Shown here: positions 37,801-49,800 of the stretch, piece by piece | How positions within the stretch are numbered: the stretch's first letter is position 1 | How the letters are laid out: the number at the start of each line of letters is the position of its first letter | Source: Liolophura sinensis | Taxonomy: Eukaryota; Mollusca; Polyplacophora; Chitonida; Chitonidae | Direction of reading: 5' to 3' | DNA: 64,000 nt | Assembly: GCF_032854445.1 (NCBI RefSeq) | Contig: NC_088301.1 | Coordinates: forward strand, 7,932,281 to 7,996,280 | Position numbers and translations under genes: made by a program | Notes under the pieces: generated by a model | Told to the model about the DNA's origin: nothing | Database searches by the model: none | What the model saw: the letters and a program-made list of their open reading frames with translations, nothing else

Positions 37801-40800
37801 CGTGTGACAATGATCCAATTATCACACGGTCGTCGCTGTTCTGGTTTTGCTGTCTATGCTGTAAGTCTTTTATCATATCTTGTCCATTGACCTTAGTTAG
37901 GATTTTACTCTAAGACACATGTAGGCTGATATTAAGAAGGAAAATTCAGTTTTTATCCTGATTCCTCAAAATCCTATTTCTTGAGTTACAAGGTCTAGGG
38001 TCTTACCCAAATATTCATGTAAATGATTAAAAAGTAGCTTACATCCCCCACTCCATCCCAGGCACCATGGCTTAAGAAGAATTAAGTAGAACGAAGAACA
38101 TCCAGTAATGGGTTAACTGCAGTTTTTTTAAAAAGTTACTGGCGAATCTTCGGGATTATATTTAATAAAGTTTACAAGAATACAATGCAAAGTTGCCAGG
38201 TCTCGGAGATTTAGCCTACCAACAAAATCCTGGTTTACGCGGGTAAACAATACAAAACATATCAGCATGGAGAATCTACGCGTCGAAACAGACATTCGTA
38301 TACCAGCCGTCAACCAATAAGGACGTTCCAGGTCAATAATCGCAAGGCCAGTTCCCAAAACGACGTATGGCACAAACCATCAAAGAATTAAGATGGTATA
38401 TAAAGTACGAAATAGGACAGAATCAAAGAGAAGCAGTCAACAGTTTTCAGTGATGTTGGAAGGGCGCAAGTTATGTTCTAGGCGGCTGAGTGAAATCAGT
38501 ATTCAAATCGTGTACCATGCTAGAATATAAATTGTCGATGACAAAATATGTATCTCACTTGGGCTTTGATTGCAACTGTTCATAAATCCAGCGTGGCAAT
38601 CTAATTCAGCAAGATGAATATACCGCCCGAGTGTCCCTTAGGACGTAGGATTAAACGTACATCGTTCAATCATACTTTCGCTGTGTTCATTTTGTTTATT
38701 TCATTGTTGTTTAACTTCATACCCAAGAATTGTTCACTCGTACGAAGCCGCCAGCATAAACCACAGCATAGCACATTAATGACGACCATTCCCAAGTGTT
38801 TCTGTACACTTGTAAGCTATAATGGTGATGAAATATTGGTCTTCAACAAATGTGTTAGTGCACAAACAGCCACACGAGCATCGTAGACAACTGATTGACA
38901 GTAAGACCCAATAAACTATAAAGTATCAACGTGCACCGTGTTTTGAATCTGCACAACCGCCAAGTTCCGGCACGTGAGGTACGTGTTGGTGGTTAAAGAG
39001 TTTCTTCCTATGGGACTTCCCAATGAAAATTTGTTTAATAAATATATATTTTTTTTGCCTTCCAATATAAGGGCATTCTGCTCATTGAATATTGTGTATC
39101 TTTCAAACTGTTTGCTCTCATTTTGCCGACGGTTAGATTTCAAAATATGGCGTTCGTTAGTTTGACATGTTCGATTCAAAAGTTTTAACACATGGTTAAA
39201 CGACCCAGACTTGGATATGTTTACACTTTGGATGACTTTGGGTATATCAAAATATATGGACGAGTTGTAAAGGTCAGTGAAATTTTCATTGTGGATTTAA
39301 ATGGAACTGATCCTGAAACTCTGTAGGTATAAGGAGGGTGGCTTTAGCTATCGTGCATACTACCACAGAAGGTTCAATATTTTGGACAAAGTTACAACTC
39401 TCATACACTTAAGTGCTAACTCCAGTTGTCAATAAGGCACTCTCTAATTGAAGACATACGCTGGCTAACAGTAACGCTTTTTCTACCGACTCAGGCCCCT
39501 AAAATATTCACACCAACATAGCCATGTGAAAATAGCATGTTTGACCCACTTTCCAGGTCATGTACTTACGTTTAGGTAAAATCGCATAGGTGACATTGAA
39601 GCCCTTATGGCCGCCGTCATCGCGCAGGTGGTTGGATATAAACAGCAGCCAGACGTGACGGTAACCGAATGTAACGATGTAGGGGGAAGTCTGCAAGCGA
39701 CCAGTATACGGGGTGAACACGCCTTGAAGGACTTGTGTGCCTGAGGACAGAATTAGCTAATGTAATTAAGTAGGACATGTATACTAATGTAACAACTCCA
39801 ACAAATGACGCAATTAAACACATGATTCAGTATTTTTCTTTCACTGAAAATGTTTTTATTGAAAAAAAAACCCCAAAACAAACCCCCCCCCCCCAAAAAC
39901 AAACCAAGAAAAACAAAAAATAGTCGTTTATTGATGTTGCCACACTACCCTACTTCGTGAATATAGTGGAAAATAGAAATATTAGGAGAGGTATACTTAT
40001 TCGATAAATTTTGGTATATAGGCCTATATACGCGACCACATCAAAAGAGATACAGCCATAAATATAAATTTTATTTACCCTTTTTACCGTGATATTGAAA
40101 TATCAATTTATACTGATAGCTTTCTAAAGTGTTAAAAATTTTAATACTTTGTACAAAATGCATAGAAATTGTTGTAATCTAACACTATTTTACGTCAAAT
40201 CGACAATTTTCGGTGTTAGGTTCGGCATTATAAATGTTAAAAAAACTTATCCCTTATATTGTTTTTTTCATACAAATCAAGACCGTATAAATCAACAATG
40301 TATGGGAAAAGTTTATTACAAAGATCTAACTCCATTTCAGACGTATTTCCTGACCTTATAATAATTTTACATTTGACAACTACAATCTGTTTGTAATAGT
40401 TGTTGCATAATCTCACGATCACAGCAGATTATAGTCTTTAAAGGTATATGATATGGTTAAGTATTATTTTATAGAATATTTACGCTTATAAAACATTCTG
40501 CATACTGATAATTTGGTATTGATGTTTTCCACATATGTTAGACGTATTGTAAACCGCGTGACGTTGTCCCACAATACAGTGCATTGTGACGTTATGATAG
40601 ACTTCATGCATATCTCATTTTTTTACCGGTCCAGATAGAAAGTCCGCTTCGGAAGCGGTAGATCCAGAGTCAAACATGGGTCGGGTCACATACAAGGCCT
40701 TAAAAGAGGAACTACCTTCCTCGCTTGGCCTTCAGCATTAAGAGGGCAGTGCAACGACTGGTTGACCCGTATCAGTATAATGGTCCCGGTGGGGCAGCTT

Positions 40801-43800
40801 ACTTGCCTTCGTGAGTCGTCTCAGCACTAAATAAAAGAGGGGTGGATAGGCAATCTAAGGGCTCCTTCGTCGTCATATGACTGAAATTTTTTTTAAGTAC
40901 AACGTTAAACCCCACCCTACTTACAGTCCTCACTCACTCTAATTTTCTCCATAACGGTTTATGACGTTCTAATTATAATGTGAGGTAATGGCGTGGTTAT
41001 ACGGGTAAACACAGCCAATGATTTGCTCTTGTATTTATAAACATTCCACCATACACCATTCATATTTTTAAAAATAAAGTGGTTAGTCACTTGATAATGA
41101 CCCCGTCATGTTGACCGAAAGCTTGTGAAACCCTTTTTATTATTTATACATCAGTGAAATCCCTGTATTTCCTTCACTGATAAAAATGATATCTTCACTA
41201 GTTAGATATCACTTTTGTTATTACATTCTGCTATTACACTGCTGGAGACCTTGAACTTTGTGGACCGCATCACAAGGCCGTGCACTTCCGCGCAATATAT
41301 AGCTCGTCAAAAAAAAAAAAAAGAAAAAAAAGAAAAAGAGGTAGAAATTCTTCCTGTGCTTAATTTAAATACCTCTATTGCATTAGCAATAAGCACCTTG
41401 GTACAATGTATAATTACTTTCTGACAGAAACTGTAAAGAGGTTTTGTGTGCGCGGACGTGAAAGAAATTACAGCGCGTATGAATAGAATCAGAAATACGA
41501 CGAAGATGGCCCGTTGCTTATTTTTTTCACGGATGCAACAGATAAACTGATACGCACTTATGTACATGTAGAGAAAATGTCAGAATATAAATAATAAATA
41601 GAATATTGCACAGTGAAGGTTGAATACCATAAATATTGTTCTCGTGAAAGGTAAAAATGATAAGCGTCTCGTGGGTTTTTATTTCCACTTCTCACTCAAT
41701 CAATATTTATTGTATTCAACCGTCACTGCGTAATACCCTCTACACATTTACGTGGTTATGCCTTGACTTCATTGTTAACATACTTTCTGTTAAATTTAAC
41801 GGATTATTTTTTTGACAGTAGAACCCATGAGTGGATCACCCCTAACATGAATATAAATAGTACCACGCGTTTAGAGGGACTCAATAAAGTTAAGAATTTT
41901 TAAAGAAACTTTGGATGTGATTTAATCTCTTATGTTTAGATACTATAAGTCAGAATCTTGAAAGTGTTGTACATTAGTACAAATCCAACAGAATTTAAAC
42001 ATCTGTGACCATAGATCTAGTAATGAGGTACAGTCTAAATAGCAAAACTTTATTATAAAGGCTTTGTAGCAATCAGACTAAGAGTTAATGGGACAAACGT
42101 ACCGTCTCCAATGAGAAGAAAGTCGCTGTCGTCTTGCAGATCGAAATCGTGAAAGATCAGTTGAATCAGATATCCTTCCGGTATGTCGAACTTCCAGGTG
42201 CACTCTCCGTTTATTGGGTATTCTCCAGGGTAGTTTATCGATGTCAGTTCTCCGGTCAGGGCTGTTTGCAAAACCGGCGTCTCGCATACCACTGCAAGAA
42301 GAAATAGACATGACAAATATTGCTCAGGTCGATTGACCAGTAGATCATTTAAATAAAATATCTCTACATTTTTTGAAAAGTGCGTGTATATTCCACTTGA
42401 ACGTAGAGAATTCGTATACATCGGAACTGATGTTTGCCTTTTTCGCTTACGTCTAAACAAAATATTGAAACCATCTGGGGGTGTTTTACAGAAACAAAAA
42501 CCAGATAACGTGAAGTAGTCCATAACACTGAGTACTTAAACATTACAAAACCAAAATCCTATTGTCAGTTTCAGGTGCTTTGCAGGATTGTCTCCCCTTC
42601 AGCAAGAAACTCACACGTATGCTGGTTCATGTCTGATGAATGATATTGGGAAATTTTGGCAGTTAGGTTTTTTCTGTATATCTGTGCTACAATAGAGTCA
42701 GTCATACCGTACAAACGCTTCTTGTCAACTTTAGTAAACACAGAACACAGTTCTTCAGCCTTTCGAGAGTTGTAATGTCACAAACTATATATTTCACACA
42801 TTACATTATTAACATGTTTGATTGGTGTTTTACATCTATTTATTTATTTACCTGATTAGTGTTTTACACCGTACTCAAGAATATTTCAATCATACGACGG
42901 TGGCCTGAATAATGGTGGGAAACCGGACAGAGCCCGGGGGAAACCCACTACGATAGGCAAGTCCCACCATTTCATAGACAGACCGTCCCACGTACGGCGG
43001 GAGACTACGCTAAAATAGTGTCATCGTATAAGCTTTCATTTTTACCGTTCAGTTTGAAAATGATAACTAAATAACACCTATATTTAACTTATATGAGGGC
43101 TGTCAGGTTAATAGATGTAGATGCACCCGACAAACATCCTGAACAAAACCATACAGCAAAGGTGGATTTGATCCCGCGACCTCCTTGGCCAAGAGCCACC
43201 ACAGCGATGCACTCTTTTGTCAAGCCCACGCACTCATATATGCTTGTACAAAACACTGTCTACATCACTGATAGCAGTCGCTGACCAAAACTCCAGTTTC
43301 ATCAATGTTGTCTAAAAGGGTACAGCCTAGTTTCCATCAATTGTTCTCTATATGTGAAATTGTCTTGTAGATAGGGCGCATATATGTTTCCAAATACGGA
43401 AATCAATGCATAAATATATATAAATGAGTAAACATGTGAATAAATAAATTCATTTATTTCATTCGACTTTCACGCCGTATTAAAAATATTTCACTTTTGC
43501 GACGCGGGCGAACATTATCATGGGAGGTATGTAAATAGATAAATAAATATGCACAAGGCTAATGCTTTTCATGTAACATATTTGCAGCGCGTGGCAAGTG
43601 CTATTAAATGAACTGCAAACGTTTGCAAAATTTTGGCGTTGCATTATAATAGACCACGTGGCAATGACTCTCAAGACTGTAAAAATGACTTGTGTAATCC
43701 ATGGAAATAGAGAGACAACTTTGTGTTAAACGGTCAAGTGCGCGCGACGCCTTTGTTTTGACCACGTGTTATAACCAAAATCACGTGCGTCTTGATCATT

Positions 43801-46800
43801 GTGTTAAACGCCGCTAGGATTTGTTTGGCTTAGAGAGATGGATGTCTGTGGTCTTTCATATCAAATGACGATCTGACAGCATATAAAGATACAGAAGCCG
43901 TGATTGTTTTAACGTCCACAAGACAAACAGCAGCGCTGTTTCAGAATTGTCTCCCTCATATCCCAAGACACACATTTGGGGGATGTAATTTGGCTATGTC
44001 CAGAATTCCTATCAAATATTGTCTTTGTAAAAATGTTTTCATTTTTCAGAACAATGAAAAATAAAATGCCCAAAGTGCATTTTTTGCTTTTTCTTTATAG
44101 GATATCTCAATGTCGAAGTGACCTTACAGAAAAACCGAATCGATCGCAAAAACATTGCGTTATTTTCTCCATTTTTGTAAATTCCTGTGCAAAATTCCCA
44201 GTGGTTTTTCCTTTGTGTGTTGACACAAAATGTAGGTACAGAAAGCAAGATACATGTACACACTGCACTGAATACACGGGAACATTGAACAAACTGGCTT
44301 ACGTAATCATTTAATGGATTCATCAAGCCAGTTGAATGATACTTGTCTTTTTTTAACAGCTGAAGGAATTGATTGTACCGTACAAGAGCAAAGTCACACA
44401 GGAATAATGAGATTTTTGAGCAGTTTAAATACAGGATGAAAGTCTTAGGGGAATGTGCATTTTACCTTTATTTCTAAAAATGGTATAAGCTGTTAATATG
44501 AAGATCGAAACTGTCAGAGGTCATTTTGACTCTCAGTTGAGATTATAAAATAAACATTTCCCACTGTCGTCTTATTCCCCAATATAAAAACCTCAATCTC
44601 TCAGGTTGTGGATGCGCAATTCGTACAAAAGGGCCTTTGAACTGAAGAGTGCTGAGGCACTGTTTGAATAATACTGAAATATTTCTAGCACCAATAACTT
44701 GTGGAATATCTCACCGAAAACACCATCAAAACAACGCCAACCAAGCTATGCCTAAATCTCACTCGCTATAGACGTACACATACCTAAACCTTTCTCCCAA
44801 GAGCTCAGCCATTTGTCATGCGTACTAGACAGTACGAAATACAACTTTTAATTGGGCTTTTCCCGCCTTCATCAACGTACACCTGCATGTAATCATTTTT
44901 ATCAATTTCACAAGATTACTGAATACTTCCATAAACTGCTAAAGGCATTTATGTATATATAGACGCGTTATATAATTGAATATTTAAATGCTAATTATCC
45001 TGTGAAATTAAATTACCGATACGTATGAAAAAGGTTAAACTGACTGACGTTGACAACTGGCAAATAAGGGCGTTGTAAACACAAGGTATGAGCCTGTGTT
45101 AAACGTCGACCCTGCTGGCTACATTTAAAATCCGCCACGTGCTATATACTGATATCTGCCTGATTAGAGGAAGTCACACCTTTTGGGATAAGGAGGTAAA
45201 TATTTGCAATCAGTAACAAAGCACTGTGTCGACGGTAACCTGCATGTGCCTCAACAGCCCGTCAAATTTCATAACCTCATCGCCTATCCGCGCGAGATTT
45301 TACGTGATCAAGTTAATCAGGAAGTTCACAGCTCCGATTCAACATTTGATAATAAGGTTTTATTGCCTGTGCATGGATTATTGGAAAAGCCAATGATAAA
45401 TAAACGTATTTGCAAATCGAGGTGTTAGGGACAGGCAGACACCGGCCATTTCGCGTGCTCACGTCGATTTTCTCGGTCAGTATGTCAGCACCAACGGTCG
45501 ACTCAGACCAGGATGCCACTAAACTGTGCAGAGCCAGATTTCTTTTACTGAGTACCGTGGTAAGTGTCTGTAAGAGTGGCTTTGTGCGATATCATTTGGA
45601 TATTTATTATAGTTTAACATGAAGAATTTATATATTTATTTTGTTGGGGGTTTGTTCCGTATTCAAGAATAATTCATTATACCAGAATTTTTTGAAAAAA
45701 AAATCAATCATCGCAAATCCTATAGAATTTTCCTTTAATTTTAAAACAGACCAAATACTCATCTGTTACAAAATAACAAAATATCAGCCTCGTCTGTGCA
45801 TGTTTTACCATTCAAAATGAGTAATAAAGGCCCCCAAAATTATAAAGCGGACTGCATTATAACTTTTTTAAACTTTAGAATTATTATGATATTTACTGAA
45901 AGGCAATAATTTAATATATTCTAGATAAATACAAAAAATGTGATTTGATCAGCAAAGAGGGGTTTTTGCTAAAAAAAATCCTCCGTGTAGCCTCTTTATA
46001 CGACGGTGTCCGAATACACTGTCTAATATGAAGAGAAATATTTGGATATGCCATAATCCCTACTGCTGAACTTCTAGTCAGAGATCCCGCCGTCCTAATG
46101 CTGAGGAATAGACTGCGGTTCGAACAATCACTCCATTTACCACTAGCTGGTCAAATCCACATCCTAACATCTCCCCTTCCAGTCACCACATACAGTCCTG
46201 TATTAATAATACAATAAAGTATTCGCTTCCCGTGAAGAAGTTATTCATCTCTTCTGCGAGCGGCGGGGTCTGTGGCTAAAGGTTGAGCAGCCATGATTAT
46301 GGCGTGTCCAAATACTCCTAGGCCTACTAGTCAGTGTACTTGGACAAGCACCGAGGTTAGCTGCATACACATTCGTGTGACTATTCTCTTTTCTATTAAG
46401 GTTCCACTTTTGTTTTGCGATTACTTTTTGTATCACCATGCTACTAGTGCTCTTTTGGGTTATTCGTATGTCTTTTAAGGCTATACATATGTGTTTTGAG
46501 GTCCTTCGGGAGCTTTGGAGTTTTCCGTGTGTGCTTGAGTTCCCCGTGTGTCTTGAAGTTAGCCGGGTGTTCACCTGTGTGTTTTAAGGTCACTCGTGTG
46601 TCTTGAGGTCATGTGTATATTCTGAGATAATTATCCGTGTGTTTTAGGGCTACCCATGTGTTTGGGGGCTACCCGTGTGTCTTGGGGTCACCTGTGTGTT
46701 TTAGGGTCACTTGAGTGGTTTGAATCTACTAACTTAGACGGTTTGAGATAACTACTTGGGTGTTTTAGGGTTACCCATATGTTTGGAAGTTGTTTTGTGT

Positions 46801-49800
46801 TTCGTGTGTTTTGCGGACAACCCTCGTGTTTTGAATCTGACACTGTGCTTGAGATAACTATCCGGGTCTTTTAGGGTTACCCATGTGTTTAGAGGCTTCT
46901 CGTGTATTTTGGGGATAACCAACGTATTTTGAACCACTTTGTTTGAGATAACTACCCTGTGTTTTGGGGTTACCCATATTTTCGGGGGCTATCCGTATGT
47001 TTTGTAGATAATCCACATGTTTTGAATCTGCAACTGTCTTTGAAATAACTACCCGGGTGTTTTAGTGTTAGCCGTGTGTTTTGAGGTTGTCTTGTATTTT
47101 GGGGGTTATATGTACCAATCTTTGCGATTATCCATGTGTTATGAAGCTACTCTTCAGTTCTGGGGGTTACATCTGGGAATATCAACGGACCACAAGGTCG
47201 AGAAATCGGCTTCGAAGTTAGGACAGCATAACATCATATGTAAGCGCACAATACAGGCTTTATAGCTAGAAATGTGAAGTTAAATCTGCCAGTGAGCCCG
47301 GAATCTCACACGTTTTTGGATCGGCTGATCGGTTTAGATCGCTTCAAAAGACGGGGGATTTGCCCGGCGAAAGTGTAAGGGATTGCGCCCGGCCCTAGCG
47401 CACTCGATCAGGTGTACTATAAACCTTACTCGTGGGGTGGTGGTGAGTGGGAAGGGGGCTGTGTATGTATTTGTCGACGAGGATCACGTCCCGGTATCAG
47501 CACATGGGCATTTTTAGCTGTGTATACCCACATCACCTGCCGAGTGAGGCACAGCTCTTGGCCTAATCTTTGTGTACAGCCCGTATCATCAGCCAACGTG
47601 AACTGCTAAGCTGGGAGAGATTTGCCATAACGTGCGGACTGTGGCTATACCGCACACACACACACACCTCTTTATGTTTTCTGTCCTTGTCAAGCTGCAG
47701 GTAAAGAGGACAAGTTGGGTAATCAGGTGCCCGTGTTACACGGAAACGACACGAGTGTATATCCGCAATTTGTCGCAAGATTTAACTTTGAACTTAAGAA
47801 CAGGTATAGAGAATTATCCGGAATAAGGTCAACAGGGTCGATCTATCTGCTGTATGACTGACAGATTATCATGGATTTTAGGGGTAGTTCAGGGGTAGAC
47901 GATGTTACCCTTCATCTAATTCGTCAAATCTATTTTTTTCTAACACCGAATGTAAACGATATTTTAAATCTATTCTGAAAACGTTTTTATGTGAATGTGC
48001 TTCATAAAAACCAGGTCTGGAAGATATTCTGAATGAAACTTCCAGTTTGCACCTAAGCCAAATGACCTCCCTTGCTGTCCCTCGTTAACTCTCAAATACA
48101 AGAGATTAAAAATATGACTACATTACTTTTTCTACAGCAAAACCCCCTATATATCTCAATTTAGAGCTCTAAGTGTAAAGTTACCGGGAGCGTGCAGAAT
48201 TTTCACATGAAGGAAAACATAAAGTGCTATATTCGAACTCTTGCGGGTGGAAAAATCATTCATATCATGAGTAAAACATTACCAGGATTCGAACTCTCAA
48301 ATGTACTGCTCAAGGATTTGACCTATGAGCCTTGAAGTAACTCTTGCTAAACTGCCAGTGCTGGACCAGACGCCATGCGGTAACAGTAGACCTTTAAAAT
48401 TCACAGCGTGGATTCAAACGTGACCGGAGCAGATACATCACTTTACCTCGGGGTACGATTTTGTAGGTGAAGACGACCGTGATATTGGCCGCGTCGAAAA
48501 CTCCCTGGAGCTGAATCCAGGCCGTACTGTGCGGCACGACAACCTTGGGGAGAGGTTGTCGGTGATCAGGGCGAACCGTGCCGTATTTCGTGCTGGAATT
48601 ACCCGGCTCATCACCGACCCCGAACACCAGCTGGCTGGCATTACCTGGGAGGGAGACCGTCTCCAGATCGAACTCTATGACCGAGTCGGCAGGACCCGTC
48701 ACCAGCCAAGAGCACGCCTGAAAGTATAGAAGTGCATTTGTTGTTAAAACGGGGCTGTCCGACGAAAAAAGTAGGCCTAAAGGGGATCTCAAGTAACCAA
48801 CCTAGCACACATCTGAAAATATTTGGGTGCATTTGCTGTTAAAGCGGTGCTGTCTGACCAAAAGTGTATAGCAAGTCTCAAGTAACCAACCAAATACACG
48901 CGTGACACAAGGGAGTGCATTTGCTGTTAAAGCGGTGCTGCCTGACCAAAAACATATAACAGGTCTCAAGTACCCATCCAAACAAAAGAGTGAAAAAAGG
49001 GAGTGCATTTGCTGTTAAAGCGGTGCTGCCTGACCAGAGATATATACAGATACGGATATATTATAGTCAAGAACCGATGATAGAAAGCAAGCGGTTACCC
49101 AGGCCTGAAAATGTAGAATAAGGTGTATACAGCGGATATATTGTTAAGTAACCAAAATCTCGAGCTACCATTTCTTGCCAACCACAGGCCTGAAAATATT
49201 GATGCATTTGCTGTCAAAATGGTGCTTTTCGACAAGAAAGGAGCATAGCAGATATATTAGTAATGAAGGCAATAAAAACCGTTCGTCAAGGTACCGCCAC
49301 CAGCCAAGCATAGGCTTGAAAATGTTGGTACATTTGCTGTTAAAACTCTGCTGTCCGAAAGATGTATAACAGATACATTAGTAAAGTAATGATTTGGAAG
49401 ACAGCAACCAAGTCACCGTCACCAGTTCAGTACAGGCTTGAATATATACAAGGCCATTTGGTAGCTGTCAAAAAAGGATCGTATCTTTGTTGAGTTCGCT
49501 GTGAAACACATAAGCAAAGATAGGTCAACTTACTGTGACGTTGTCGTCTGTCATCAAAATAACGTCATTAGACTCCGGTATGAACACTCTGCCAGTGGCC
49601 TCGGTCATGTTAAATATGCACACGTCAGATTGTGCTGACGTCACTGTAAACGGATGAAAGAAAACATTTCATGAAGCATAATATATATGTAACATATTTT
49701 TGCGTGGTTTTCTCTACATTGTATCTTACATGTATGGCCAGTCTATTTCTGAAATTATAAAATAATCATAGAAGTAAACAATACTTCAACATAATAAGCA

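Noticed and set aside
48240-48350. Possible tRNA gene (ATTCGAACTCT box-B-like, minus strand)
   Set aside because: The arms around the loop do not pair and no acceptor stem is visible; it is more likely a SINE head remnant.
48529-48729. Plus-strand frame over the CUB exon 3 region
   Set aside because: Antisense shadow of the real minus-strand CUB exon 48717-48447.
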